From Oscillospiraceae bacterium (lineage in GTDB: Bacteria; Bacillota; Clostridia; Christensenellales; Aristaeellaceae), in assembly GCA_031255415.1 (NCBI GenBank), contig JAIRSO010000018.1, positions 1-64,000 of the forward strand: a stretch of 64,000 nt of DNA. The letters run 5' to 3'. This document shows, piece after piece, positions 36,350 to 46,644 of the stretch. A model generated the notes under the pieces. It was not told where the DNA came from. It worked only from the letters and a program-made list of their open reading frames with translations, and did no database searches. The position numbers and the translations under genes were made by a program. Every line of letters starts with the position of its first letter. The stretch's first letter is position 1.

Positions 36350-38650
36350 ATGGTTCATGTAGTGAATAAACCCTGCGCGTTGCGGGGCGGCAAGCCCGTA
36401 CTGCTGGGACCGTGGCGGCGTGAAACGGAATCGACCGGGACGATGGCCGAGTCCGTGCTGGCGGCGCATGGCGGCGAACGCGTGAAGTTCGACAGCCTCA
36501 TCTCGCACGACATCACGTATGTGGGGATCCTTCAGACCGCGCGCGCCATCGGGTTGACGCGGTTCCCCGTGCCGTATGCGCTGACCAACTGCCACAACAG
36601 CCTGTGCGCTGTGGGCGGCACGATCAACGAGGACGATCACCGCTACGGGTTGTCGGCTGCGAAAAAGTACGGCGGTATATACGTGCCCGCGAACATGGCG
36701 GTCATACACCAGTACGCGCGCGAGACGCTGGCGGGCGGCGGCAGGATGATACTTGGATCGGACAGCCACACGCGGTTCGGGCCGTTCGGCTGTATGGGGA
36801 TAGGCGAGGGCGGCGGCGAGTTAGTTAAACAACTATTGGGCGTGCCATACGACATGCCGGACGCGCCCGTCGTGCTGGTTTACCTGACCGGGGCGCTGCG
36901 CGCTGGCTCCGGTCCGATGGACGCGGCGCTTGCGCTGTGCGCGCAGGTGTATTCGCAAGGTATCGCGCGGAACAAGATACTGGAGTTTGCTGGCCCGGGC
37001 GTTGCGTCGCTCTCGATGGACGAGCGCATCGCGCTGGACGTTATGACCACCGAGACCGCTTGCCTTTCCAGTATATGGGAGACGGACGGGTTGACGCGCG
37101 AGTATCTCGCCAAACGCGGACGCGGCGGCGACTACCGCGAGATGTGCCCGCGCGAGGACGCGCGTTACGACGCGCTGATCGAGATCGACCTGGACACGAT
37201 CGAACCGATGATAGCGCTGCCGTTCCATCCGTCGAACGCGGTCGCGATCGACCAATTCTTGGGCAATCCTAGCGATTATCTCAAGCGGGTCGAGGAGGAG
37301 GCGCTGTCGCTGACCGACGGTCAAGTCGCGCTTAATCTGCGCGGTAAACTGCGCGACGGCGGATTCTGGGTGGATCAAGGGATTATAGCGGGATGCGCGG
37401 GCGGACTCGCGTCGAACCTTGCGGCCGCGGCCGCGATTATGTCCAGCGGGTCGATTGGCGACGGCGCTTTCAGCCTGTCGGCGTATCCGGCGAGCGTGCA
37501 GATCGCTCTGGCGCTGGACAAGAGCGGCGTGCTGGCTAGGCTGACCGCCGAGGGCGTTATCGTCAAGCCGTGTTTCTGCGGGCCGTGTTTCGGCGCGGGG
37601 GACGTTCCGGCACACGGCGCGTTCTCGATCCGGCACACGACGCGCAACTTCCCGAATCGAGAGGGTTCAAAACCTGGAGATGGACAACTATCATGCGTGG
37701 CATTGATGGACGCGCGGTCGATAGCGATGACCGCGCGCAACGGCGGACGCTTGACTCCCGCGACCGATATCGGCGAAACCTATCCGCTGGACGAGGAGAA
37801 GGCGTTGATTCGCACGGCGGACGGCGAGTGGGACGGTAGGTTATACGACCGCAGGGTGTACAATGGATGGGGCAGGCCGCAGTATGACGAGCGGCTTGAG
37901 TTGGGTCCGAACATCACGGATTGGCCCGCGATGACGCCGCTTGGCGAACATATGCTGGTCGAGTTCGCGGCGGTTATCATGGACGACGTGACGACAACCG
38001 ACGAGCTTATCCCGTCGGGCGAAACGTCCAGCTATCGATCCAATCCGATACGGCTGGCGGATTTCACGCTATCGCGCCGCGATCCGCAGTATGTGCCGCG
38101 CGCGAAGGCGATCCAATCCATCGAGCGCGAACGCTGCGGGGGCGTGAAGTCGATGACGCTGTTGGATACGTTGAGGAAAGTCGCCGAACGCGATCCCAAT
38201 TATACGGCAATCGATCTGCTCTGGTCGACAAACTTCGGCTCCGCGCTGTTCGCGCGCCGGCCTGGAGACGGCTCCGCGCGCGAACAAGCCGCGTCCTGCC
38301 AGCGCGTGCTGGGCGGCTGCGTTAACCTATGCGAATCCTACGCGACTAAGAGATACAAGGGAAATTGTATAAACTGGGGAATTGTGCCGTTCACACTCCC
38401 GGAAGGTGTGAAGATCAGCCTTGAGCCTGGGGACAGGATGTTTATTCCGGACGTCCGCGCGAGTGTGCTTCAAGGGCGCGAGACGTTCGCCGTTCTGCTG
38501 ATAAGGCGCGGCAACGTTGGATCGGCGGAAACGATATCGATAAAACTGGAAGGTTTGAACGAGCGCGAACGGCAGATTCTCGCGGCGGGCTGTCTAATAA
38601 ATTTCATGAGCGATAACTATGTGAGCGAGGATGACGCGGATGAAGTATGA
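36350..38650 (+). CDS. Aconitase superfamily hydratase (YbhJ-like / aconitate hydratase)
   Basis: 766 aa; ILGSDSHTRFGPFGCMGIGEGGGELVKQLLG; IIAGCAGG and CFCGPCFGAGD Fe-S ligand motifs; swivel domain with AVLLIRRGNVGSAETI. Confidence 0.82.
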   Translation: MVHVVNKPCALRGGKPVLLGPWRRETESTGTMAESVLAAHGGERVKFDSLISHDITYVGILQTARAIGLTRFPVPYALTNCHNSLCAVGGTINEDDHRYGLSAAKKYGGIYVPANMAVIHQYARETLAGGGRMILGSDSHTRFGPFGCMGIGEGGGELVKQLLGVPYDMPDAPVVLVYLTGALRAGSGPMDAALALCAQVYSQGIARNKILEFAGPGVASLSMDERIALDVMTTETACLSSIWETDGLTREYLAKRGRGGDYREMCPREDARYDALIEIDLDTIEPMIALPFHPSNAVAIDQFLGNPSDYLKRVEEEALSLTDGQVALNLRGKLRDGGFWVDQGIIAGCAGGLASNLAAAAAIMSSGSIGDGAFSLSAYPASVQIALALDKSGVLARLTAEGVIVKPCFCGPCFGAGDVPAHGAFSIRHTTRNFPNREGSKPGDGQLSCVALMDARSIAMTARNGGRLTPATDIGETYPLDEEKALIRTADGEWDGRLYDRRVYNGWGRPQYDERLELGPNITDWPAMTPLGEHMLVEFAAVIMDDVTTTDELIPSGETSSYRSNPIRLADFTLSRRDPQYVPRAKAIQSIERERCGGVKSMTLLDTLRKVAERDPNYTAIDLLWSTNFGSALFARRPGDGSAREQAASCQRVLGGCVNLCESYATKRYKGNCINWGIVPFTLPEGVKISLEPGDRMFIPDVRASVLQGRETFAVLLIRRGNVGSAETISIKLEGLNERERQILAAGCLINFMSDNYVSEDDADEV

Positions 38651-39851
38651 TAAACCTATAACTATGCGCCGCGCGATCGTCGAGATGGACGGCGACGAGA
38701 TGACCCGCGTACTATGGCGGAAAATCAAGGATACGCTGATATCGCCGTTCGTGTCGCTCAACGTCGAGTATTACGACCTGGGGTTGCCAGAACGGGATCG
38801 AACCGGGGATGTGGTGACTCGTGAAGCTGCAAAGGCTATAAAGCGGCTAGGAGTGGGAGTGAAGTGTGCGACAATCACGGCAAACGCGCAGCGGGTGGGA
38901 GAGTATCATCTAAAACAGATGTGGCCCAGCCCTAACGCGACGTTGCGCGCCGCGCTGGACGGCACCGTGTTCCGCGCGCCGATTACGGTAAGGAACATCG
39001 CTCCCGCCGTGCGGACTTGGAAGAAACCGATCGTTATAGCGCGTCACGCTTACGGAGATATATATAAAGGCGTGGAGATGCGGGTACCGGGTGCGGGATT
39101 GGCGGAGTTGGCGTTCACCAGCGACGATGGTAATCGTTCGGTTGTGCCGATACATCGTTTTGATGGCGCGGGCGTGCTTCAGGCCGTCCACAATACGGAC
39201 GCTTCCATTGAGGCGTTCGCGCGGGCGTGCTTTCGTTTCGCGTTGTCCTCCGGTCAGGATCTCTGGTTCGCGTCTAAGGATACGATAAGCAAGCGTTACG
39301 ATCACCACTTTAAGGATGTGTTTGAGCGCGTCTACGAGACGGAGTATAGGGACGCGTTCACAACCGTTGGTATTCATTATTACTATATGCTGATAGACGA
39401 CGCGGTCGCGCGGGTGGTGCGTTCGGAGGGCGGATTCGTTTGGGCGTGCAAGAACTACGACGGCGATGTGATGAGCGACATGGTGTCAGCGGCGTTCGGC
39501 TCGCTGGCGATGATGACCAGCGTGCTGGTCAGTCCGAACGGTCAATTTGAGTACGAGGCAGCGCATGGTACGGTGACGCGCCACTACCGTAGGTTTTTGG
39601 CTGGCGAGACGACCTCGACCAACCCGATTGCGACGATATTCGCATGGACTGGCGCGCTGCGTAAGTCCGGCGAGATCGACAGCAACACGGAATTGGTAGG
39701 TTTCGCCAACAAATTAGAGCGCGCGTGCATCGATACGATCGAGGGTGGTCAAGCGACGCGCGACTTAACATCGTTGAGCGTCGAGCCGATGGAGGCATTG
39801 TCAACGGATGAATTCCTCGCTGCCATCAAAGCGCGCCTCGCCAAAGACTGA
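38640..39851 (+). CDS. icd: NADP-dependent isocitrate dehydrogenase (IDH1/2-like type)
   Basis: VEMDGDEMTRVLWRKIKDTLISPF; KCATITANAQRVGEYHLKQMWPSPNATLRAALDGTVFRAPI; AAHGTVTRHYRRFLAGETTSTNPIATIFAWTGAL. Confidence 0.93.
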   Translation: MKYDKPITMRRAIVEMDGDEMTRVLWRKIKDTLISPFVSLNVEYYDLGLPERDRTGDVVTREAAKAIKRLGVGVKCATITANAQRVGEYHLKQMWPSPNATLRAALDGTVFRAPITVRNIAPAVRTWKKPIVIARHAYGDIYKGVEMRVPGAGLAELAFTSDDGNRSVVPIHRFDGAGVLQAVHNTDASIEAFARACFRFALSSGQDLWFASKDTISKRYDHHFKDVFERVYETEYRDAFTTVGIHYYYMLIDDAVARVVRSEGGFVWACKNYDGDVMSDMVSAAFGSLAMMTSVLVSPNGQFEYEAAHGTVTRHYRRFLAGETTSTNPIATIFAWTGALRKSGEIDSNTELVGFANKLERACIDTIEGGQATRDLTSLSVEPMEALSTDEFLAAIKARLAKD

Positions 39852-41733
39852 CGCGAAGCGCGGGTCAACGAAAACCAGCACAACGTCACGCGTTTTGGTT
39901 GTGGCGGAGAAACCCTCCGTCGCGCGCGACTTAGCGCGGGCGTTGTCGGCGCGCTCGGCGGGCAGCGGTTGCATTACGGGCGGCGGGTACGTGGTCACAT
40001 GGGCGGTTGGACACCTGGTCACACTGCGCGAGCCGGACGAGATCAACCCGCAGTGGAAACGCTGGCGGGATGTTGATTTACCCTTATTGCCCGCGACAAT
40101 ACCGTTAAAAGTGATACCTCAAACAAAATCGCAATACGAAATTGTGAAAAACTTGATGAATGATCCGTCGATTGAACGGATCATCTGCGCGACTGACGCG
40201 GGTCGCGAGGGTGAATTGATATTCCGATATATATACAAAATGGCGGGTTGTGATAAACCGTTCGATAGGTTGTGGATCTCCAGTATGACCGACGAGGCGA
40301 TTCGGGAGGGATTCGCGAGGCTTAGGCCTGGTTCGAGCTGCGACGCGTTGTATGAGAGCGCGCGCTGCAGGTCGGAGGCGGATTGGCTCGTCGGTATGAA
40401 CGCCAGCCGCGCGTTCACGCTAAGGTACAACGTTTTATTGTCGATCGGCCGCGTGCAAACTCCCACGCTGGCGCTGCTGGCGCGCCGCCGTAAGGCTATC
40501 GAGTCTTTCGTGCCCAAACCTTACTGGATTGTAACGGCGGATTTTGGGGATTATACAGGCAATCTGATCGATCCGGAGACCGGCGAGCCGCGCGTCTGGG
40601 ACGTGTCGAAGGCGCAAGCGGCGGCTGACGCGGTGCGAGGTAAGTCGGCTCGCGTCGAATCGGTAGAGAAAACTAAGAAAACGGACTTGCCGCCACAACT
40701 GTTGGACTTGACAAGCCTTCAACGTGAAGCGAACAGGTTGTTAGGGTTAACGGCGAAGCAGACGCTTGAAGCCGCACAATCGTTATATGAGAAGCACAAA
40801 TTGATCACATACCCGCGAACGGACAGCCGATATCTTTCGGATGATCTAGCGCCAAAACTCCCCGGGGCGATGCGAGGCGCTCAAGCCGCGTTCGGAGAAT
40901 TGTCGCCTTTTGTCGCGCCGTTGTTGAGCAAACCGCTTCCTAAAAACCGTAGGGTGTTCGATGTGTCAAAGGTGACGGATCACCACGCGATACTTCCGAC
41001 TGGCAAAACTTCCGGTTTGGACAAACTCACGCCTGCCGAGCGCGGCGTATATGGCGTGTTGTGCAAGAATCTTGCGGCGGCGTTCTCGCCCAATCATGTA
41101 TACGAGCAGACTCGCGTAACTACCGTTAGTGGTGAACACGCGTTTATCAGTATGGGACGCGTCGTGATTCAAGATGGATGGAAGGCGGTCTACAAGCGCG
41201 GCGACAACCCTCCCGGGGAACAAACCCTGCCCGCGCTAGCTGTCGGCGACACGCGAATAATACGCGATGTGGTTGTGAAAGAGGACAAGACGAAGCCGCC
41301 CGCGCCGTTGACCGACTCTTCCCTGCTGTCAGCGATGGAGCACGCGGGTCGCGAAATCGAGGACGAGGCGCTGCGCGAAGCGATGCGGTCGGGTGGTCTG
41401 GGAACCCCCGCAACGCGCGCCGCGATCATCGAAAGACTGATCCAGGTGGGCTACGCGGTGCGAAAGGGCAAAACGATAGTCGCGACGGACAAAGGGATGC
41501 GCTTGATCGAAGTGGCGCCAAGATCCGTCACGGAGCCGGAAATGACGGGCAAGTGGGAGAAGGCGCTTAGCGATATAGCCGCAGGGCACGGTTCGGTGGA
41601 GAGATTCCGCGAAGCGGCTCGTAAGATGGCGGCCAGGCTAGTTCAGCAAGCGCGCGAGTCGCAAGCTTCGGTGGTGTTTGAAGCGGAGCCTCCGAGGGCG
41701 GCATATAAAACCTATAGGCGATCTTCACGATAG
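39808..41733 (+). CDS. topB: DNA topoisomerase III (TopB, type IA)
   Basis: VLVVAEKPSVARDLARAL; ICATDAGREGELIFRYIY; LRYNVLLSIGRVQTPTLALLA; ITYPRTDSRYLSDDL. Confidence 0.95.
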   Translation: MNSSLPSKRASPKTDAKRGSTKTSTTSRVLVVAEKPSVARDLARALSARSAGSGCITGGGYVVTWAVGHLVTLREPDEINPQWKRWRDVDLPLLPATIPLKVIPQTKSQYEIVKNLMNDPSIERIICATDAGREGELIFRYIYKMAGCDKPFDRLWISSMTDEAIREGFARLRPGSSCDALYESARCRSEADWLVGMNASRAFTLRYNVLLSIGRVQTPTLALLARRRKAIESFVPKPYWIVTADFGDYTGNLIDPETGEPRVWDVSKAQAAADAVRGKSARVESVEKTKKTDLPPQLLDLTSLQREANRLLGLTAKQTLEAAQSLYEKHKLITYPRTDSRYLSDDLAPKLPGAMRGAQAAFGELSPFVAPLLSKPLPKNRRVFDVSKVTDHHAILPTGKTSGLDKLTPAERGVYGVLCKNLAAAFSPNHVYEQTRVTTVSGEHAFISMGRVVIQDGWKAVYKRGDNPPGEQTLPALAVGDTRIIRDVVVKEDKTKPPAPLTDSSLLSAMEHAGREIEDEALREAMRSGGLGTPATRAAIIERLIQVGYAVRKGKTIVATDKGMRLIEVAPRSVTEPEMTGKWEKALSDIAAGHGSVERFREAARKMAARLVQQARESQASVVFEAEPPRAAYKTYRRSSR

Positions 41734-43547
41734 GCCTTCCAGACGGATTCAAACCAAAGATCACGATTTGGGAACGCTCTTACAGGGATTGCACGCGATA
41801 CGGACTTGATATGATCGGCACGCGTTTCGATGACGCAGTTAGGTTGTTTGTCGTTATGAGGAAGATAACCTCCGGTTTTATCAATGATCAGTCCCGCGCC
41901 AGTACTGCCGTAGTAGCCTGACGAGAATATCATAGAGTCAATGGCCGCGTCGAGGGTATGTAACATATCGTTAAGCTTTATTTGCGTTGCTAGATCGTCG
42001 CGAGACAATAGTACGTTGTTGTCAAGGGAGTATTGCTGCGCGTTGCGCCGTAGTTCATGCAACTCAACGCGTAATGAAGCGAGCGCGTCTACATCTCTAA
42101 GGTGTGCGCCAATCATGCTCATTTGCGACTGAAAGTAGTGAGTGTGTTCAGAGGGGTTGGGATATATGGGTATAGTTGTTTGGTTTAGCAACGCATCTAC
42201 AACTGGATGTTGGATTAACCTGTTCGGGTGCAAAGCGATATGCTGTGCCGCGCGCATCGAACCAACCTGTGCGGAGTTTAGCGCCGATCCGCCCGGACGA
42301 TACGCGCCGAATGTGCCCGCCGCTTCTCCAACTGCATACAAACCACGGATGGTTGTTTGCCAGTTATGGTCAACGCTTAATCCGCCGTTGCAGTGCTGCG
42401 CGCATACGTCGATACGAAGAGGAGTTGTATAGAGGTCGATACCATGCGCGCGGTACAACTCTATTGCGGGTTGATTCATATGCGCTAACCGTTCAATCGG
42501 CGTTCGCTGCGACGCGCCGGATTTTTGAAGGTATGATCGCGTCTCGTCATCTAACAACCGAACGTCGTCTGACCAACCTGACGGATTATGCATGTAGTCC
42601 AAATAGACGCGCCGCCCGAACGTGTGTATCTGCCGATGCGCCAGCAGGTCAATTCGCGACGAGTCGCACAACTTCCGCGTGTCGAACGGCCACTGATATC
42701 CCTTGAGGAACATTAGCCTAATAGCCTCTCGCGGCGACAAATCATCCAGCAGAAACTCGCGTTCAGCACCCGTTTCGTCTATCGAAATGTAACGTGGCAA
42801 CGACTGTTGGTAGTTACCAGACACGTTCCAACGAAAATCAGTTGACGCTAACCCATACTGCCATTGGTGTAAATTGGATGCGGACGCGCCCGCCATCAAC
42901 GCCATTCCGGACATGCCTGTGTGGCCGATCGGATATACCGACGACAAATAGATGTATGCTGGTCCGCCTGTCGCGAGGATGATATCCGCGCAGCGGATCG
43001 TGTGAAATGCGCCGTCATCCGTATCGAGGCAGAGCACGCCTACCGCGCGTCCGTCAGCGACTAGTATCCTGAACGCCATTGTGTTGTCGAGGATGTGCAA
43101 GCCTTTTCGGCGTATGGACGCTTCGAGTGCTTCAGTCATCAGCCGCGAGGTTAACGGCCCGGCAGAGGTAGCGCGCGAACGGGAGTCATGATCGGTCTGG
43201 TATCCGGCATACTCCCCGTAGTTGTTGCACGGAAAAGGCGCGCCCAAACTTACTAGCTTGAAGAACGATTGGACTGAACCCGCCGCTTCCGCTAACGCTG
43301 TGTCCGCGTTCACACCTTCCGATAGTAAATCACGAGCCATCGCTTCGGGTGAGTCGCCTGCCGAGCCTGATAGCGACAACTTATAGTAGGTTTGCTTGTC
43401 GCTTCCGGCGTTGCGGGAGGTACCGCAATTCATCGATTCCGTGATCAGCACAACATCGCGCGCGCCTAGATCGAGCAGCCAATCAGCCGCATTTAGCCCG
43501 GCGCAGCCTGATCCTATTACAACCGTTAACGCTTCACTGAAACGCAT
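41712..43547 (-). CDS. FAD-binding oxidoreductase, fumarate reductase/aspartate oxidase-like flavoprotein
   Basis: VVIGSGCAGLNAADWLLDLGARDVVLITE; ILATGGPAYIY; GLYAVGEAAGTFGAYRPGGSALNSAQVGSMRAA. Confidence 0.85.
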   Translation of the reverse strand: MRFSEALTVVIGSGCAGLNAADWLLDLGARDVVLITESMNCGTSRNAGSDKQTYYKLSLSGSAGDSPEAMARDLLSEGVNADTALAEAAGSVQSFFKLVSLGAPFPCNNYGEYAGYQTDHDSRSRATSAGPLTSRLMTEALEASIRRKGLHILDNTMAFRILVADGRAVGVLCLDTDDGAFHTIRCADIILATGGPAYIYLSSVYPIGHTGMSGMALMAGASASNLHQWQYGLASTDFRWNVSGNYQQSLPRYISIDETGAEREFLLDDLSPREAIRLMFLKGYQWPFDTRKLCDSSRIDLLAHRQIHTFGRRVYLDYMHNPSGWSDDVRLLDDETRSYLQKSGASQRTPIERLAHMNQPAIELYRAHGIDLYTTPLRIDVCAQHCNGGLSVDHNWQTTIRGLYAVGEAAGTFGAYRPGGSALNSAQVGSMRAAQHIALHPNRLIQHPVVDALLNQTTIPIYPNPSEHTHYFQSQMSMIGAHLRDVDALASLRVELHELRRNAQQYSLDNNVLLSRDDLATQIKLNDMLHTLDAAIDSMIFSSGYYGSTGAGLIIDKTGGYLPHNDKQPNCVIETRADHIKSVSRAIPVRAFPNRDLWFESVWKAYREDRL

Positions 43548-43548
43548 A

Positions 43549-44310
43549 TTACAAAATCCTGATGTGGTAGCCGCCGTCAGCGTTCAGCACCTGTCCGGTT
43601 GTGAAATCCAACAACCCGGAGCACGCCGCGCGCACCATACGCGCTACATCCGATGGTTCGCCCATACGCTTAATCGGTGTTAATCCGTTCGCGATCATCG
43701 ATTCATATCTCGCTTTGACGCCGCTGGTCATGTCGGTTTCGATCACGCCGGGTCGAATCTCGAACACGGGGATCCCCTCCGGCACGAGCCGCGCGGCGAA
43801 TAGCTGCGCGGTCATCGATAATCCTGCCTTCGATACGCAGTATTCGGCGCGGTTGATCGACACGGCGTAAGATGATATCGATGTAATAAATATTATTCGG
43901 GGTGAATAGTCCGGCGGAGCTTGCTTCTGTTGCGCCAGCATCGCCTTTGCCGCGTACTGCGCCAGGAAGAACGCTCCTCGCAGATTGATCCCCATCACGC
44001 GATCGTAACTATCTTCAGTTGTGTCAAGCACGTCGAGACGAACCGAGGGCGCAACGCCCGCGTTGCTAACGTATACATCCAAACGGTTGTAGTCGTTGAT
44101 CACACGATCGATCAACGCGCGGCGCTGTTCATCGATGCTCACATCGCACAGTTGGTATGGGCGATCCTCCGGCAGATTCCCAGGGCGCTCTGCACCGGTT
44201 CCGCTGTATATAACCGTGTAACCATCTTCCCACAGCGCGTCGGCTATACCTCTGCCGATACCGCGCGTCGAGCCGGTTACAACCGCTGTTTTTGTACGTA
44301 TAACGCTCAT
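43549..44310 (-). CDS. SDR family oxidoreductase (3-oxoacyl-ACP reductase-like)
   Basis: TAVVTGSTRGIGRGIADALWEDG; VSNAGVAP; YCVSKAGLSMTAQLFAARL; VLNADGGYHI. Confidence 0.92.
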   Translation of the reverse strand: MSVIRTKTAVVTGSTRGIGRGIADALWEDGYTVIYSGTGAERPGNLPEDRPYQLCDVSIDEQRRALIDRVINDYNRLDVYVSNAGVAPSVRLDVLDTTEDSYDRVMGINLRGAFFLAQYAAKAMLAQQKQAPPDYSPRIIFITSISSYAVSINRAEYCVSKAGLSMTAQLFAARLVPEGIPVFEIRPGVIETDMTSGVKARYESMIANGLTPIKRMGEPSDVARMVRAACSGLLDFTTGQVLNADGGYHIRIL

Positions 44311-45626
44311 CTTGTAACAACCTCCCGATACTCCGCGTCGCGTATGGCACAACCCGCAGGCTTGCCTTGCCGCAACAACCCGGCACACTGCCCGCAGGTC
44401 AAACACACCTTTTTAGCGTCCAACCCTCCGGAATGGAGTATATCGTTCGCGAAGTCGGGGTAAGCCAGCGCCATACGTCCGAACCCAGCCATGTTACAGT
44501 GATTCCCGGATACCATTCCAGCCGCCAGCGCGGGCGCGAATTGCCGCGGATACGAGAACGCCGAACCGACAACCGATAGTTGAGGAAACGCCTTCTGCAC
44601 AGCCGATACACAACGCATCATACGGGATAATCCAACTAAAGGATGTTCATCAGGCACGTAACCGCCCGCGTCGTATGGCCTGTTCACATGAGGATTCTTG
44701 TATGGATTGCCGATTGTAATATTTATGATGGGCAAGTTAAATCGATCGGCCAGCTTTCCTATAACCTTTAGTGGTTCGGATAGATCCGGCGTTAGCTCGC
44801 TTTCGGGATTGACGTGCGGCTTTACGCCAAAACCAAACGGATGTGGGAATCCGTCGTAAACGTTGATGCGCGTGGTTAGTATCATGTCGGCGGAGACACT
44901 CGCGCGCGCTGACTCCATCGCGTTGCACAGGAAGCGGGATCGGTTCTCCAGACTGCCGCCATAGTCGCCAGGCCGGTTGTACGCCGACAACAGTTCGTTT
45001 ATTAGATAACGATGGCACGCTTTTATGTCTACGCCGTCGAAGCCCGCGCGTTCAGCCAGCGCGGCGGTCAATCCATACAACGATTCGGTTTGTCTTAGCT
45101 CGTCGTCGGTCAGAATTGCGGACGCGGGCAGCGGCTCACTCTCGTACAACGGATTATTGTAAGCGATACGCGGCTTAGGCGAACCGTCCGGTTTAGAGTA
45201 CCGTCCCGAATGAGTCGCCTGCATAATGATTAATGGAGCGTAACCGTTAGCGCGGACGCCCGTTTCGCGTATCCTCTCGACGAGTCGCTTGTACGCGTCA
45301 AGGTTGTGTTCGGTTAGCATCAATTGGCGCGGATTCGCTCGCCCTTCGCAAGCGACCGCGACAGCCTCAAACCAAATCAGCGCTGCGCCGCCAGCCGCGA
45401 ACCGTTCGTATCGCCGATATGTCAACTCCCCCGGCGCTCCGTCCGGCGTGCCGTCGGCTCCTTCCATTGGTTGTATCGCTATTCGATTGGGCAACGTATG
45501 GTTGTGCACGATCAGCGGATTTGCCAGCGCGGACAGCTCGCCGCCTAACGGCAGCCACGCCGATTCACGCGCGGCGGTCTGTTCGAGTTCGGTTATCGAT
45601 CCATAATGGAATCGCTCGTGGGGCAT
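44307..45626 (-). CDS. NADH:flavin oxidoreductase, old yellow enzyme family
   Basis: NPLIVHNHTLPNRIAIQPMEGADGTPDGAPGELTYRRYERFAAGGAALIWFEAVAV; AGFDGVDIKACHRYLINELLSAYNRPGDYGGSLENRSRF; C-term CLTCGQCAGLLRQGKPAGC. Confidence 0.92.
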   Translation of the reverse strand: MPHERFHYGSITELEQTAARESAWLPLGGELSALANPLIVHNHTLPNRIAIQPMEGADGTPDGAPGELTYRRYERFAAGGAALIWFEAVAVACEGRANPRQLMLTEHNLDAYKRLVERIRETGVRANGYAPLIIMQATHSGRYSKPDGSPKPRIAYNNPLYESEPLPASAILTDDELRQTESLYGLTAALAERAGFDGVDIKACHRYLINELLSAYNRPGDYGGSLENRSRFLCNAMESARASVSADMILTTRINVYDGFPHPFGFGVKPHVNPESELTPDLSEPLKVIGKLADRFNLPIINITIGNPYKNPHVNRPYDAGGYVPDEHPLVGLSRMMRCVSAVQKAFPQLSVVGSAFSYPRQFAPALAAGMVSGNHCNMAGFGRMALAYPDFANDILHSGGLDAKKVCLTCGQCAGLLRQGKPAGCAIRDAEYREVVTR

Positions 45627-45834
45627 GTCGTCAGCCTCCAAACGGGTTATTCATTTTAGGATAATCAGCCGGGCGCGCGTTGTCAAGGCGCGCGAAGCGG
45701 GGTTGATTCGCGCGTTTAGGTGTGATACATTCTATAATATTAGCCGCCGCGCGCGTTTCCATGGTTTGGATGGCGGCGCGGTGCGTATACTACTAAACGA
45801 TTCCGCTCATGAATCAGCGGCGACCGGAGGCTGC

Positions 45835-46611
45835 ATGTTCGTCGAAGCGCGCGGTGTGAACGTCCATTATGAACAGTCCGGGCGGCAAGGGCCGGACGTT
45901 CTGCTGCTGCACGGCTGGGGATGCGACATTTCGTTGTGGCGGCCTATCATCGAACGGTTGTCGCAGCGCTGCCGCGTGACCACGCTGGACTTCCCCGGCC
46001 ACGGCGGGAGCGAGCGCCCGCCCGAACCGTGGGACGCGAAAGCCTTCGCCGCGATGACCGCCGAGTTTATCGAAAAGCTGGGCATAGCCGGATGCTGCGT
46101 AATCGGGCACTCGCACGGCGGGCGCGTCGCCCTGCGCCTGGCGCTGGATCGTCCGGAGTTGATCGGTAAACTGATCCTCACCGGATCGGCTGGGCTTAGA
46201 AGCAAGCCGACGCTGAAGCGCCGCGCGCGTTCTGTTTTGTACAAAATACTGCGAGGCACGCTTGACGGATTGGAAAAACTCCGCATATTCGGCGGCATGC
46301 CCGAACGCGCGAGAGCCGCTCTGCGCGGCGCGTTCGGCTCCGCCGATTACAAGGCGCTGGACGAGGATATGCGCCGCACGTTCGTGCTGTTGGTTAACAC
46401 GAACCTGGAGCCGGAACTGCCGAACGTCCGCGCGAGCACATTGTTGTTATGGGGGGATAAGGATACGGAAACCCCATTGTGGATGGGTCGCTTGATGGCG
46501 GAACGCATCCCGGACGCGGGGCTGGTCGTGCTGGAAGGCGGCAGCCACTTCGCGTACATCGAACAGCCGGATCGGTTCTGCCGTATCGCGGCGCGGTTCA
46601 TACTGGATTGA
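45835..46611 (+). CDS. Alpha/beta fold hydrolase
   Basis: VNVHYEQSGRQGPDVLLLHGWGCDISLW; VIGHSHGGRVALRLA; start with ggagg SD. Confidence 0.9.
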   Translation: MFVEARGVNVHYEQSGRQGPDVLLLHGWGCDISLWRPIIERLSQRCRVTTLDFPGHGGSERPPEPWDAKAFAAMTAEFIEKLGIAGCCVIGHSHGGRVALRLALDRPELIGKLILTGSAGLRSKPTLKRRARSVLYKILRGTLDGLEKLRIFGGMPERARAALRGAFGSADYKALDEDMRRTFVLLVNTNLEPELPNVRASTLLLWGDKDTETPLWMGRLMAERIPDAGLVVLEGGSHFAYIEQPDRFCRIAARFILD

Positions 46612-46644
46612 ATGGTAAAATGATACAACAAAAGGGAGTTACTT

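Noticed and set aside
38780-38830. tRNA T-arm-like ggatcgaaccgggga (reverse complement tccccggttcgatcc)
   Set aside because: Lies within the isocitrate dehydrogenase coding sequence (ERDRTGDVV); no acceptor or anticodon arms.
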